64,000 bases of DNA from CAWJFJ01 sp963800065 (GTDB lineage: Bacteria; Actinomycetota; Acidimicrobiia; Acidimicrobiales; UBA8190), in NCBI GenBank assembly GCA_963800065.1, contig CAWCZO010000011.1, forward strand, positions 716,343 through 780,342. The letters are read 5' to 3'. Numbering within the stretch: position 1 is the stretch's first letter; every line of letters begins with the position of its first letter. Of the stretch, positions 18,495 through 27,006 are shown in pieces. The notes under the pieces are model-generated. The model was not told where the DNA came from. It did not search any database and worked only from the letters and a program-made list of their open reading frames with translations. The position numbers were made by a program, and so were the translations under genes.

Positions 18495-19247
18495 TCAGGG
18501 GGTGGCGACGACCCGGAAGGATTCGGCCAGGCGTCCCTCGGCCAGGCCGGCGGCCCGGGCTCCGGCCGACAACCATTCGCGTAACCGGGCGTCCAGGCCC
18601 TCGCCGTCGCCCACCTGGCTGCGGTGACAGAGGAGGGCGGCGACCTTGCGATCGAAGGTGTCGGTGACGTCGACGACGCGGTTGGCACCGGGAGCCGCCA
18701 TCATCCACAGCTCGGACACGGCGTGGGGCTCGAGCCCGTCCTCGAGGAGCTCGGGGTGGGCGAAAGGGTTGCGGGCGTCGGGATAGGCGGCGCAGACGGC
18801 CGCCTCCCCGGCGGCCAGGTGGTCCGGATGACTGGCCCCGATCCGGTCCCACATCCGCTCGGGCGACTGGCAGACCAGTCGTTGCGGCCGGTGGATCCGG
18901 ACCTGGCGCGAGACGTCGCGACGCAGATCGAGGCTCGGGACCAGCCTCCCGTCGGGGTAGCCGAGGAAGGTGACGTCGGTCACGCCCACCTCGGCCGCCG
19001 CCGCCCGTTGCTCGTGGCGGCGGATGACAGCCATCTCCGGACGGGAGATGGTGCGGTCGGAGCCGCCGGCGTCGCCGTCGGTGACGACGCAGTAGGCGAC
19101 GTCGATCCCCGCCTTCACCCAGGTGGCCACGGAACCGGCCACACCGAAGTCCACGTCGTCGGGGTGGGCCGTCACCACCAGGATGCGCTCCACCCCGGAC
19201 GGGTCGTCGGACGGGATCATCGGACCGGGTGGGACGGGGTCGGCCAT
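18495..19247 (-). CDS. PIG-L/LmbE family deacetylase
   Basis: 250 residues of the zinc-dependent GlcNAc-PI de-N-acetylase fold: VVTAHPDDVDFGVAGSVATW (metal-binding HPDD, about 24-27), VTDGDAGGSDR (about 55), the second His motif IGASHPDHLAAG (about 140). Family members include MshB and Mca of mycothiol metabolism, but this sequence has no feature that ties it to either, so the substrate stays open. The ATG at 19247 starts a short proline-rich lead-in; a second Met nine residues on is possible. It follows the secernin-like gene by 10 bp and precedes the amidotransferase. Confidence 0.88.
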   Translation of the reverse strand: MADPVPPGPMIPSDDPSGVERILVVTAHPDDVDFGVAGSVATWVKAGIDVAYCVVTDGDAGGSDRTISRPEMAVIRRHEQRAAAAEVGVTDVTFLGYPDGRLVPSLDLRRDVSRQVRIHRPQRLVCQSPERMWDRIGASHPDHLAAGEAAVCAAYPDARNPFAHPELLEDGLEPHAVSELWMMAAPGANRVVDVTDTFDRKVAALLCHRSQVGDGEGLDARLREWLSAGARAAGLAEGRLAESFRVVATP

Positions 19248-19257
19248 GGCGGCGATC

Positions 19258-20496
19258 CTACCGGCCGCTTTTCGTGGCCCGGCCGCCCTGGCCGAGACCG
19301 GCGGCGGCCAATCTGTCGAGCGCGTCGGTGACGGCGACGGTGGCTCGGACACCGAAGGATTCCCAGTCGCCGACGCCGGTTCCGAGCCCATCGGCCTCGT
19401 CCCAGAGGGAGTCCTCGAGCACGGAGAGCTCGGCCCGGACGGTGTCGAAGGCGCCGGGGTCACTGCCGACGGCGTCGCGGACGGCGGCGAACCGGGTCCA
19501 GACGTCGACGTCACCGACGGCTGCCGGCAACGGGACCCGGCGCCCGGACGACGGGACGGGGACGGGGACGTAGACCGAGACGCACGGACTGCCGAGGGCC
19601 ACCCAGGCGCGCGCCGGGGTGCCGTCGTCAGCCGGGAGGAGGGCCACCATCGAGGCGGTGGTGACGGCTGTCTCCCCGGCGTGGAGACAGAGCGTCCAAC
19701 CGGGACCGTCGGGAGAGACGGCATCCGGCGCCGGGGCCGGTGCCGGACGGCCCGACGCCTCCGTTCCGTGATCGCGAAGCGCCTTGACGACGGCCCGCGG
19801 ATCGCAGGCCACGGAGCCCGACGACGAAGCCGACGCCACGAAGGCACGACCGGCGGCCAAGCGGACGTCGGCGAAACCGGTGGGCAGGTCGGGATGGCGC
19901 CAGTCGTCGACGTCGGCGCCGGCCGGGAGATCGGGCGAGGCGCGGGTCCAGTCGCGACGCAGGGTGAGGCGGTTCGAGAGCGCCGCCCCGCCGTCGACCG
20001 GGCGCGCCGCCCAGGTCCGGCCCGAGGTCTCGAGGATCCAGGCCGAGGTGGGGTCGGCGATGAGGAAGGACGACCAGTAGGACGAGCCGTGGACGCGGTC
20101 ACCCACCCCGCCCTGACCGTGGGCGCCGAGCAGGGTCGTCATGGCCTCGAGGGCCTCGCCGGCCGTGGATCCGCGTTCGAGACCGAGCCGGACGAGGTCC
20201 ATACCGAGCAGCGCCGGGGGGTGGCCACGGGGGTCGGCGGCGGTGAAGATCATCTCGTTGCCGATGGCCACCCGGTGCTCGTTCATCCCCTGCTCGGCCC
20301 CCCAGAGCCAGGTCGGGCGGGAGAGGATGGTGGCGAGCGCCCCGCCGTCGGGGATCTCGATGTACTGGGTGCGCAGGCCTTCCCCCGCCGTCCGGCGGGG
20401 GAAGGACCCGACGGTCTGGGGTTCGGACGGGGGGCGGTCCGAGTTCTTGGCGAAGAGGGTGACGCCGTCGCCGAGGAGGCAGAGGGTGTCACACAC
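19258..20496 (-). CDS. Secernin-like peptidase C69 family protein
   Basis: 412 residues beginning MCDTLCLL. In the C69/secernin family the Cys after the initiator Met becomes the N-terminal nucleophile. Also visible are LFAKNSDRPPSEPQ, WGAEQGMNEHRVAIGNEM and SYWSSFLIADPTSAWILET, all characteristic of secernin-type proteins. The GTG start reads directly into CDT, which fixes it. The family includes bacterial dipeptidases and proteins of unknown activity. It lies 6 bp after the DEAD-box helicase stop, so it probably shares its transcript. Confidence 0.88.
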   Translation of the reverse strand: MCDTLCLLGDGVTLFAKNSDRPPSEPQTVGSFPRRTAGEGLRTQYIEIPDGGALATILSRPTWLWGAEQGMNEHRVAIGNEMIFTAADPRGHPPALLGMDLVRLGLERGSTAGEALEAMTTLLGAHGQGGVGDRVHGSSYWSSFLIADPTSAWILETSGRTWAARPVDGGAALSNRLTLRRDWTRASPDLPAGADVDDWRHPDLPTGFADVRLAAGRAFVASASSSGSVACDPRAVVKALRDHGTEASGRPAPAPAPDAVSPDGPGWTLCLHAGETAVTTASMVALLPADDGTPARAWVALGSPCVSVYVPVPVPSSGRRVPLPAAVGDVDVWTRFAAVRDAVGSDPGAFDTVRAELSVLEDSLWDEADGLGTGVGDWESFGVRATVAVTDALDRLAAAGLGQGGRATKSGR

Positions 20497-20502
20497 CGAC
20501 GG

Positions 20503-21726
20503 TCAGGCGGCGCCCTCGTCGGCCTGCCAGCCCGAGAGGTCGGCCAGCCGGGGATCGTTGGAGAAGATCTCGTCGATGGGGGCCTGCAGGCCCAGGCGCT
20601 TCTGGATCCTCTCGACGTCGAGGATCTGGTCCCAGAGGACGAGGGTGGCGACGACGCCCTTGCCCCCGGCGCGGGCGGTGCGGCCCGAACGGTGGAGGTA
20701 GGCCTTGTGATCCTCGGGCGGGTCGTAGTGGACGACGACGTCGACGTCCTCGATGTCGAGTCCCCGGGCGGCCACGTCGGTGGCCACCAGGACGGGGAGC
20801 TTGGCCGAGGTGAAGTCGAGGAGGGCCTTCTCGCGGCTCGACTGGCGGAGGTCGCCGTGGATGGCGGCGGCCCGGACGTGCTCCCGCTGGAGCTGCTCGA
20901 CCAGGCGGTCGGCGCCGCGCTTGGTGCGGACGAAGACGAGGACCTTCGACGCTCCCCGACAGATGGCGGCGGCCACCTTGACCTTGTCCATCTGATGGAC
21001 GCGGAGGAAGCGGTGTTCCATGGAGTCGACGGTGGGGCGGGCCGACGCCACCTCGTGGCGGACAGGGTCCGTCAGGTGGCGACGGACGAGGCGGTCGACA
21101 TCACCGTCGAGGGTGGCCGAGAAGAGCATGGTCTGGTGGCGCTTCTCGATCCGGCGCAGGACCCAGTCGACCTGGGGCAGGAACCCCATGTCGGCCATCC
21201 GGTCGGCCTCGTCGAGGACGGCGACCTCGACGTCGGCCACCGAGACCTCGCCACGGTCGGAGAGGTCGATGAGCCGTCCCGGGGTGGCGATGACCACGTC
21301 GACGCCCTTGTTGAGCTTCTTGATCTGCCGTTCGATGTCGGCGCCGCCGTAGAGGACGACGGCACGACGCCCGGTGGCCTGCGCCAGCGGCTCCAGGACC
21401 TCGGCCACCTGGATGGCGAGCTCCCGGGTCGGTACCAGGACGAGACCCCGGGGCCGGCGCGGGGCCGGGGTGCCCAGGCGCATGAGCAGAGGGAGGCCGA
21501 AGGCCAGCGTCTTGCCCGAGCCCGTCTTGGCCTTCCCGCAGACGTCGCGGCCGGCGATGGCGTCGGGGATGGTGATGGCCTGGACCGGGAAGGGGGCCTT
21601 GATGCCCTGGGAGGACAGGACGGCCACCAACTCGGGGGCCACCCCCAGCTCCTCGAAGGTGGTGGCCAGCACCGGTTCAGGCTCGGAGGAGTCCTCCTCG
21701 GAGGGACGTTCAATCGTGGTCGTCAT
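20503..21726 (-). CDS. DEAD-box ATP-dependent RNA helicase (RhlE-like)
   Basis: 407 residues. All helicase motifs are in order: Q motif around FEELGVAPELVAVLSSQGI with VQAITIP, Walker A AKTGSGKT (about 55), PTRELA, TPGRLIDL, Walker B VLDEADRM, SAT in LFSATLDGD, VFVRTKRGADRL, ATDVAARGLDIEDVDVVVHY and HRSGRTARAG. There is almost no extension beyond the helicase core, as in RhlE-type enzymes. It unwinds RNA in ribosome assembly or mRNA decay. The ATG at 21726 starts a run of Thr codons; GAGTGAGA upstream is a weak ribosome site. It has a 244-bp divergent gap to bcp. Confidence 0.93.
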   Translation of the reverse strand: MTTTIERPSEEDSSEPEPVLATTFEELGVAPELVAVLSSQGIKAPFPVQAITIPDAIAGRDVCGKAKTGSGKTLAFGLPLLMRLGTPAPRRPRGLVLVPTRELAIQVAEVLEPLAQATGRRAVVLYGGADIERQIKKLNKGVDVVIATPGRLIDLSDRGEVSVADVEVAVLDEADRMADMGFLPQVDWVLRRIEKRHQTMLFSATLDGDVDRLVRRHLTDPVRHEVASARPTVDSMEHRFLRVHQMDKVKVAAAICRGASKVLVFVRTKRGADRLVEQLQREHVRAAAIHGDLRQSSREKALLDFTSAKLPVLVATDVAARGLDIEDVDVVVHYDPPEDHKAYLHRSGRTARAGGKGVVATLVLWDQILDVERIQKRLGLQAPIDEIFSNDPRLADLSGWQADEGAA

Positions 21727-21805
21727 CGTTCTCACTCGCTCTTCGTGTCCGGCGGCCGCCCATCGACCGCAGGGTGCGGGTCCGCCTCGGGTGGCTCCGA
21801 AAGCG

Positions 21806-21822
21806 CCCGCTCGAGGAGCGGG
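21806..21822. other. 7-bp perfect hairpin in the helicase/bcp divergent gap
   Basis: CCCGCTC-GAG-GAGCGGG lies about 80 bp upstream of the helicase ATG, in its presumed 5' leader. There is no U-tract. Apart from this hairpin the gap (21727-21970) shows no recognisable element beyond a ribosome site for bcp. Confidence 0.4.
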
Positions 21823-21970
21823 AACGAAGAGAACGGGTGAGGAAGACCCCGGTGCCGCAACCATGCTGCAGGCACGCGCCACCCAGTGTAGTAGCCCCCA
21901 CCGCCGAGCGGGGTCTTTGCCGTGACCTTGTGCCATCGTGGGGCCAGAACCAGCCACCGGGGAGGACAGC

Positions 21971-22435
21971 ATGGCCACACTCGACGCCGGGGACAGAGCG
22001 CCCGCCTTCAGCCTGCCCGACCAGGACGGCACCAAGGTCTCGTTGAACGATTTCGCTGGGCGGCCGGTGGTCGTCTACTTCTACCCGGCCGACGACACGC
22101 CCGGGTGCACGAAGGAGGCGTGCCAGTTCAACGACAACCTCAGGGCCTTCGCCGAGGCCGACGTGGCCGTGATCGGGATCTCCCCGGACGGAGCCGAGAA
22201 GCACGTGAAGTTCCGGACGAAGTACGGGCTCAAATTCCCGCTGCTGTCGGACCCCGGGCACAAGGTGATGGAGAAGTACGGCGCCTGGGGCGAGAAGACC
22301 CTCTACGGGAAGAAGACGGTGGGGGTGATCCGCTCCACCTACCTCGTCGGTGCCGACGGGAGGATCGTCCGGGCGTGGCACCACGTGCGGGCCGACGGGC
22401 ACGCCGAGAAGGTCCTGGCCGAGGTGAACGCCTGA
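21971..22435 (+). CDS. bcp: Thioredoxin-dependent thiol peroxidase (peroxiredoxin Q)
   Basis: 154 residues, a Bcp/PrxQ peroxiredoxin that reduces hydroperoxides. The thioredoxin-fold core FSLPDQDGTKVSLNDFAG leads to VVYFYPADDTPGCTKEAC, with peroxidatic Cys (about 46) and resolving Cys five residues later, the PrxQ-alpha pattern. FPLLSDPGHKVMEKYG and VIRSTYLVGADG follow. The ATG at 21971 has GGAGGA five bases upstream. It stands alone on the plus strand, divergent from the RNA helicase and convergent with the Fpg-type glycosylase. Confidence 0.95.
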   Translation: MATLDAGDRAPAFSLPDQDGTKVSLNDFAGRPVVVYFYPADDTPGCTKEACQFNDNLRAFAEADVAVIGISPDGAEKHVKFRTKYGLKFPLLSDPGHKVMEKYGAWGEKTLYGKKTVGVIRSTYLVGADGRIVRAWHHVRADGHAEKVLAEVNA

Positions 22436-22454
22436 CGCCGGTGGGTACCGTCGA

Positions 22455-23252
22455 TCAGCTCTGGTGACGGGGACACCACCAGGAGGTGCGGCCGCCGACC
22501 GTGGACCGCAGGAGCGGGGCACCGTCGCGCGGACAATGCCCGCCGCTGTGTCGGGCGGGCATGAGATCTCCCATGTGCGAGCCGCCGCGGGCCGAGAGCT
22601 CGTCGAGGGTGACGCGTAGGTGGTGGTGGAGTCGACGGATCTCCGCCGGCGTCAGTGAGCCGGCCCGTCGGTGGGGGTCGAGTGAGGCGCGCCAGAGGAT
22701 CTCGTCGGCCAGGAGGTTGCCCACACCGGCCAGTCGGCCTTGGTCCATGAGGCGCGCCTTCAAGGGCGAACCCGATCCGGCCAACGCCTCCCGGAGCTGC
22801 GCCCGGGTGACCGTCATGGCGTCGGGACCGAGGGCGCTCTCGTCGGGGTCGAGGACGACGCCGCCGAGGAGACGGGGGTCGTGGACGACGAGCGATCCAC
22901 CGTCGGCGAAGTGGACGGTGAAGCGGTCCCAGCGTTCCCCGGTACGGCGACCCGAGTAGATGAGCTCCTCGACGCCGGCGTGGCCGTCGACGAGCAGCGA
23001 ACCGGTCATCCCGAAGCGGATCCCGAGACGGTGACCCCTCGACGCCGTCGTCCCGTCGAGGTCGAGGAGGAGGAGCTTGCCCGTCCGGCGCGCCGCGATG
23101 AACGACGCTCCCACGAGGACACGGCGGAGCCGTCGCGGGGAGCTCTCACCGCGGACGAAGCGGGGGTCGTGGACCGTCACCGACGCCAGCGTTCGGTGCA
23201 GAGCACCCTCGGCCCGGCGGCGATAGGCCTCCACTTCGGGCAATTCCGGCAC
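22455..23252 (-). CDS. mutM: Formamidopyrimidine-DNA glycosylase family protein with altered zinc finger
   Basis: 265 residues. The GTG at 23252 was chosen because it gives MPELPEVEAY, placing the essential Pro2 and Glu3 at the N-terminus. The beta-sandwich Lys is in RRTGKLLLLDLDG (about 57) and the helix-two-turn-helix region holds LAGVGNLLADEILWRASLDP. The C-terminal zinc finger, normally CxxC...CxxC, reads HCPRDGAPLL...WWCPRHQS, so two of four Cys are replaced by Asp and His. It excises oxidised purines such as 8-oxoG; the changed finger may make it a divergent paralogue. It is divergent from the FrhB-like gene with 25 bp between starts. Confidence 0.88.
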   Translation of the reverse strand: MPELPEVEAYRRRAEGALHRTLASVTVHDPRFVRGESSPRRLRRVLVGASFIAARRTGKLLLLDLDGTTASRGHRLGIRFGMTGSLLVDGHAGVEELIYSGRRTGERWDRFTVHFADGGSLVVHDPRLLGGVVLDPDESALGPDAMTVTRAQLREALAGSGSPLKARLMDQGRLAGVGNLLADEILWRASLDPHRRAGSLTPAEIRRLHHHLRVTLDELSARGGSHMGDLMPARHSGGHCPRDGAPLLRSTVGGRTSWWCPRHQS

Positions 23253-23277
23253 GGGGCACGACGCTACTGTGGGCCCC

Positions 23278-24402
23278 ATGCCCCCCGAGAAGCTGCACTG
23301 GGCCGACCTCTACAAGGAGGTCGTGACGTCCGGTCTGTGCACCGGGTGCGCCGCATGCATCATCGTCTGCCCCCATGACGTCCTGCACTACAACGACGGC
23401 GACGGGATCTACCGGCCGTGGAAGGTCGAGGAGGACGGGGGTCCCACCGACTGCACCCACGGGGTGAAGGGCTGCACCATGTGCACGCGGGCCTGTCCCC
23501 GGTTCCGGACGTGGGAGACGGAGATCGACACCTTCATGTTCGGGCGCGAGCGAAACGCCGACGAGGTGGCGGGGATCACCGGCGACATCCTCCTCGTACG
23601 TGCCGCCGACCCCGATGTGCGCGACAACGGCCAGGACGGCGGCCTGGTGTCGGCCCTGTTGATCTGGGCCCTCGAGCACGACGTCATCGACGCCGCCCTC
23701 GTCTCCGCCCTCGAGGGCGACGGGACGTCGTGGAAGGCGGTGCCGGCCGTGGCCCGGACGCGCCAGGAGGTCCTCAGGACGGCCGGGTCGCGGTACACCT
23801 ACTCGGCCAACACCCTGGCCTACGCCGAGGCGGTCGAGGGCGGGGCCGAGAAGATCGCCCTGGTGGGGATGAGCTGCCAGGCGTCGGCGCCGGCGGTGAT
23901 GTCGGCCCGGAAGGCCGGAAAGGTGGCCCGCCGGCTCTCGCTCTCGATCGGGCTCCTCTGTTCGAAGACGTTCGACGACGCCATCTTCGAGGACCTCTTC
24001 GAGACCAAGTACGGACTCGAACGCCGGACGATCGAGAAGATCAACATCAAAGGCGTCTTCCAGATCTGGACCCGCGACGGCGGGTACCACGAGGTGCCGT
24101 TGAAGGAAGGGCACGCCTGGACACGCGAAGGGTGCAAGGCGTGCCCCGACTTCGCCGCTGAGCACGCCGACATCTCCACCGGTGGGATCGGCGCCTTCTC
24201 GGACTGGACGCTCACCATCGTCCGGACCGACCAGGGCCGCGAGATCATGGCCGGGATGATCGCCGACGGGGTCGTCGAGACGAGGCCCGGCGACGACGAC
24301 CCGGGAGCCATCGAGCTGCTGCACAAGCTGGCCCGGGTGAGCCGGCGGCGGTGGCCGGCCACGGCCGTCGACGCCCCGCGCCGGATGCCCGCCCCCACCT
24401 GA
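23278..24402 (+). CDS. Coenzyme F420 hydrogenase/dehydrogenase beta-subunit family protein
   Basis: 374 residues. The N-terminus carries a ferredoxin-like motif CTGCAACIIVCPHD (about 21-34) and a second cluster set CTHGVKGCTMCTRACPRF (about 60-77). The FrhB N- and C-terminal domains follow, with DNGQDGGLVSALLIWALEH, GSRYTYSANTLAYAEA, ALVGMSCQASAPAV, GLLCSKTFD and GCKACPDFAAEHADISTGGI. FrhB proteins bind FAD and move electrons between Fe-S clusters and F420; relatives also reduce other substrates. No F420 biosynthesis gene or hydrogenase subunit is in the window, so the electron donor and acceptor are open. Confidence 0.88.
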   Translation: MPPEKLHWADLYKEVVTSGLCTGCAACIIVCPHDVLHYNDGDGIYRPWKVEEDGGPTDCTHGVKGCTMCTRACPRFRTWETEIDTFMFGRERNADEVAGITGDILLVRAADPDVRDNGQDGGLVSALLIWALEHDVIDAALVSALEGDGTSWKAVPAVARTRQEVLRTAGSRYTYSANTLAYAEAVEGGAEKIALVGMSCQASAPAVMSARKAGKVARRLSLSIGLLCSKTFDDAIFEDLFETKYGLERRTIEKINIKGVFQIWTRDGGYHEVPLKEGHAWTREGCKACPDFAAEHADISTGGIGAFSDWTLTIVRTDQGREIMAGMIADGVVETRPGDDDPGAIELLHKLARVSRRRWPATAVDAPRRMPAPT

Positions 24403-24428
24403 GGGACCGCCGACATTCACGGCGGTGC

Positions 24429-25143
24429 CTAGCCGGGGCCCACGATCTCCTTGGCCCGGGCGAAGACGGCGTCGAGCATCGGCTCGGTCAGCTTCTTGGT
24501 GTTGGTGTTCTGCCGGCTCGGATGAAACGAGCACAATAGAACACGTCCGTCGGGGATCACGGCCTCGGTCCCGTGGCCGAAGCGAGGACGGGGCCGCAGT
24601 CCGAGCTCGGTCGTCATGACCTTGAAGGCGAACTCTCCGAGGACGAGGACGACTCTCACCTCTCCGAGCAGAGCGAGCTCGCGCCGGAGATACGGGGCAC
24701 AGGTGTTCCGCTCCTGGGGTGTCGGCATGTTCTGCGGCGGCGCGGCAGCGGACGGCGGAGCATACGTAGGCGTCGGACAGCTCGAGACCGTCATCGATGG
24801 AGTCGCTCGTCGGCTGATTGGCCAAACCGGCGCGGTACATGGCGGCGAAGAGCCAGTCTCCGGAGCTGTCACCGGTGAAGACCCGGCCCGTCCGGTTGGC
24901 ACCGTGGGCCCCCGGCGCCAGCCCCACCACGGCGATGCGGGCCGAAGGATCGCCGAAACCGGGGACGGGTCGGCCCCAGTACTCCTGGTCGGCATAGGCC
25001 TTGCGCCGCTCCCGGGCCACCTGCTGGCGCCAGGCGACCAGGCGCGGGCAGAGCCGGCAGGCCACGATCTCCGCCGTCAGCGCGGCGAGCTCGCCCCCGC
25101 TGTCGCCGGCCTCCGGGCCGCGAGGAGGCGACGGGGGGTGCAC
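24429..25143 (-). pseudogene. Family 5 uracil-DNA glycosylase (UdgB-type), single-base frameshift
   Basis: Two frames together make one complete protein. From GTG 25143 the first frame gives the Fe-S Cys pair ACRLCPRL, GLAPGAHGANRTGRVFTGD (family-5 motif A) and ends well-conserved at SDAYVCSAVRC. The next frame resumes with APPQNMPTPQERNTCAPYLR, carries the fourth Cys, and ends with motif B CSFHPSRQNTNTKKLTEP and the stop at 24429. Removing one G at about 24744-24745 restores ...VRCAPPQNMPTPQERNTC, exactly the family pattern. It is either a recent pseudogene or a one-base sequence error. It is divergent from the histidine phosphatase (25 bp). Confidence 0.85.
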
Positions 25144-25168
25144 GGCCGACAGCGTACGATGACCCGGC

Positions 25169-25810
25169 GTGCCCGCTCGACGTCATCCGGCCCCCGCCGT
25201 TGCCCTCCTCGTCCGTCACGGGCGGACGCCGACGACGGGAACGGTCCTCCCCGGACGCGCTCCGGGCCTCCACCTCTCGGAGGTGGGTCGGACCCAGGCC
25301 GAGGCGGCCGCCGAGCGGATCGCCACCCTGGGGAAGCCTCCTGTCGCCGTCTACGCGTCGCCGCTGGAGCGGGCGGTGGAGACGGCCAGGCCCATCGCCT
25401 CCAAGTTCGGCTTGCGGGTGCGGATCGACAAGGGTCTTCTCGAGTGCGACTTCGGTGACTGGACGGGAAAGAGCCTGCGCCTCCTGGCCCGTCGGCGCGA
25501 ATGGCGGACGGTTCAGCTCCTTCCGGCCTCGTTCCGGTTCCCGGGAGGGGAATCGTTCGCCGAGATGCAGATGAGGATGGTCGACACGCTCGACCGTCTG
25601 GCCGGGCGCCATCGGGGGGGGACGTTCGTGGCCGTCTCCCACGCTGATCCCATCAAGGCGGCGGTGGCGGCCACCGCCGGCGTGCCCCTGGACCTGTTCC
25701 AGCGGCTGGTCGTGTCCCCGTGCTCGGTCACCGCCCTCGTCCGCGACGAGTTTGCCAACCACGTGCTGTGCGTGAACGCCACCTCCCTCGGGGATCTGGC
25801 CCTGTCATGA
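25169..25810 (+). CDS. Histidine phosphatase family protein (MSMEG_4193 type)
   Basis: 213 residues. The phosphoglycerate-mutase-like core has LLVRHGRTPTT with the phospho-acceptor His (about 17), YASPLERAVETARPIA, LLECDFGDWTGKSL with the catalytic acid, PGGESFAEMQMR, and the second His in VAVSHADPIKAAVA. In many actinobacteria this protein heads a three-gene operon with DUF3090 and SCO1664 families, and the same order is seen here with an ATGA overlap to the next gene. The phosphorylated substrate is unknown. The GTG at 25169 is the first in-frame start after the divergent gap. Confidence 0.9.
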   Translation: MPARRHPAPAVALLVRHGRTPTTGTVLPGRAPGLHLSEVGRTQAEAAAERIATLGKPPVAVYASPLERAVETARPIASKFGLRVRIDKGLLECDFGDWTGKSLRLLARRREWRTVQLLPASFRFPGGESFAEMQMRMVDTLDRLAGRHRGGTFVAVSHADPIKAAVAATAGVPLDLFQRLVVSPCSVTALVRDEFANHVLCVNATSLGDLALS

Positions 25811-26304
25811 GCCCGGCCCTCGACCTCGGTGACCTCGACCTGTTCACGGTGGGGACCGAGGGACCCACGGGCCGCCGCGTCTTTCTCCTGCAGTGCCGGA
25901 GCGGGGCCACCCTTCTCACCTTGAAGGTGGAGAAGCAGCAGGTATCGGTGCTGGCCGAGTACCTGGGACGACTGCTGACCGACCTCGAGCGACCGGGCGC
26001 CCTCCCCGACCAGCTCGACCTGGTGGAGCCATCGGAACCGCACTGGGTCGTCGGCACCCTCGGGGTGAGCTACGACGACGACACGGACCGGATCGTCCTC
26101 GTGGCCGAGGAGCTCGTGGCCGAGGACGAGGAGGGGGACGTGGCGCGCTTCACCGTCACCCGTGAACAGGCGGCGGCCTTCGCCATGCGCGCCACCTTGC
26201 TGGTGGAGGCCGGACGGCCCCCCTGCCCGTTGTGCGGGCTCCCGCTCGACCCCACCGGACACCAGTGCCCGAGGACGAACGGCCACCGGCCACCGACCTC
26301 GTGA
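25807..26304 (+). CDS. DUF3090 family protein
   Basis: 165 residues of the actinobacterial DUF3090 family: DLDLFTVGTEGPTGRRVFLL, LLTLKVEKQQVSVLAEYLG, WVVGTLGVSYDDDTDRIVLV, AAFAMRATLLVEAGRPPCPL. A short Cys/His cluster (CPLCGLPLDPTGHQCPRTNG) at the end looks like a small zinc knuckle. No biochemical role is known to me. It overlaps the phosphatase by ATGA and the SCO1664 gene by GTGA, so the three proteins are made together. Confidence 0.9.
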   Translation: MSPALDLGDLDLFTVGTEGPTGRRVFLLQCRSGATLLTLKVEKQQVSVLAEYLGRLLTDLERPGALPDQLDLVEPSEPHWVVGTLGVSYDDDTDRIVLVAEELVAEDEEGDVARFTVTREQAAAFAMRATLLVEAGRPPCPLCGLPLDPTGHQCPRTNGHRPPTS

Positions 26305-26987
26305 GCCTCCTCGCCGAGGGCGAGATCGAGGTCGTCGGCCGGATGCCGTGGAGCTCCAACCAGACGTTCCTCGTGACCTGCAGCTCGGGGGAGCAGGAGA
26401 TCGGGGCCATCTATAAGCCCGAGCGCGGCGAGCGCCATCTGTGGGACTTCCCCGGGGGGATCTACCAGCGCGAGATCGCCGCCTACGAGCTCTCGGCCAC
26501 CCTCGGCTGGGGCCTCGTCCCCGAGACGATCGCCCGGAGCGACGCCCCGTTCGGCGTGGGGTCGCTCCAGCGGTTCGTGGATGCCGACTTCTCACAGCAC
26601 CACTTCACCCTGGTGGAGGACGAACGCCATCACGACCGCCTGCGGACCATATGCGCTTTCGACGTGGTGGCCAACAACGCCGACCGCAAGAGCGGGCACT
26701 GCATCCTCGGCGACGACGGGACCGTCTGGGCCATCGACCACGGTCTGTGCTTCCACCGGGAGCCCAAGCTGCGCACCGTCATCTGGGAGTTCGCCGGCGA
26801 GGAGCTTCCGGCCGCCCTCCTCGACGATCTGGTCGCCCTCGACGACGCCCTGCCCGGCGCCCTGGCCGACCTGCTGTCGCCGGCCGAGATCGAGGCCTTG
26901 CGCCGCCGGGCGCGGCGGCTGGTCCGCAGCGGGCGGTTCCCCGAACCCGACCCCGACTCCTACTGCTACCCCTGGCCGCTCGTCTGA
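26301..26987 (+). CDS. SCO1664 family protein
   Basis: 228 residues from the GTG at 26301, which overlaps the DUF3090 stop (GTGA). Seen are GRMPWSSNQTFLV, AIYKPERGERHLWDFPGG, REIAAYELSATLGWGLVPET, CAFDVVANNADRKSGHCIL and WAIDHGLCFHREPKLRTVIW. The N...D pair and DHG are reminiscent of the catalytic and Mg loops of protein-kinase-like/PI3K-type folds, so a phosphotransferase activity is possible; this is inference from motif shape. It is the third member of the conserved phosphatase-DUF3090-SCO1664 set. Confidence 0.88.
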   Translation: MSLLAEGEIEVVGRMPWSSNQTFLVTCSSGEQEIGAIYKPERGERHLWDFPGGIYQREIAAYELSATLGWGLVPETIARSDAPFGVGSLQRFVDADFSQHHFTLVEDERHHDRLRTICAFDVVANNADRKSGHCILGDDGTVWAIDHGLCFHREPKLRTVIWEFAGEELPAALLDDLVALDDALPGALADLLSPAEIEALRRRARRLVRSGRFPEPDPDSYCYPWPLV

Positions 26988-27006
26988 CGGGCCCGAGGCG
27001 ACCGGT

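Noticed and set aside
21806..21822. Riboswitch or thermosensor for the RNA helicase
   Set aside because: A single 7-bp hairpin without further conserved structure is too little.
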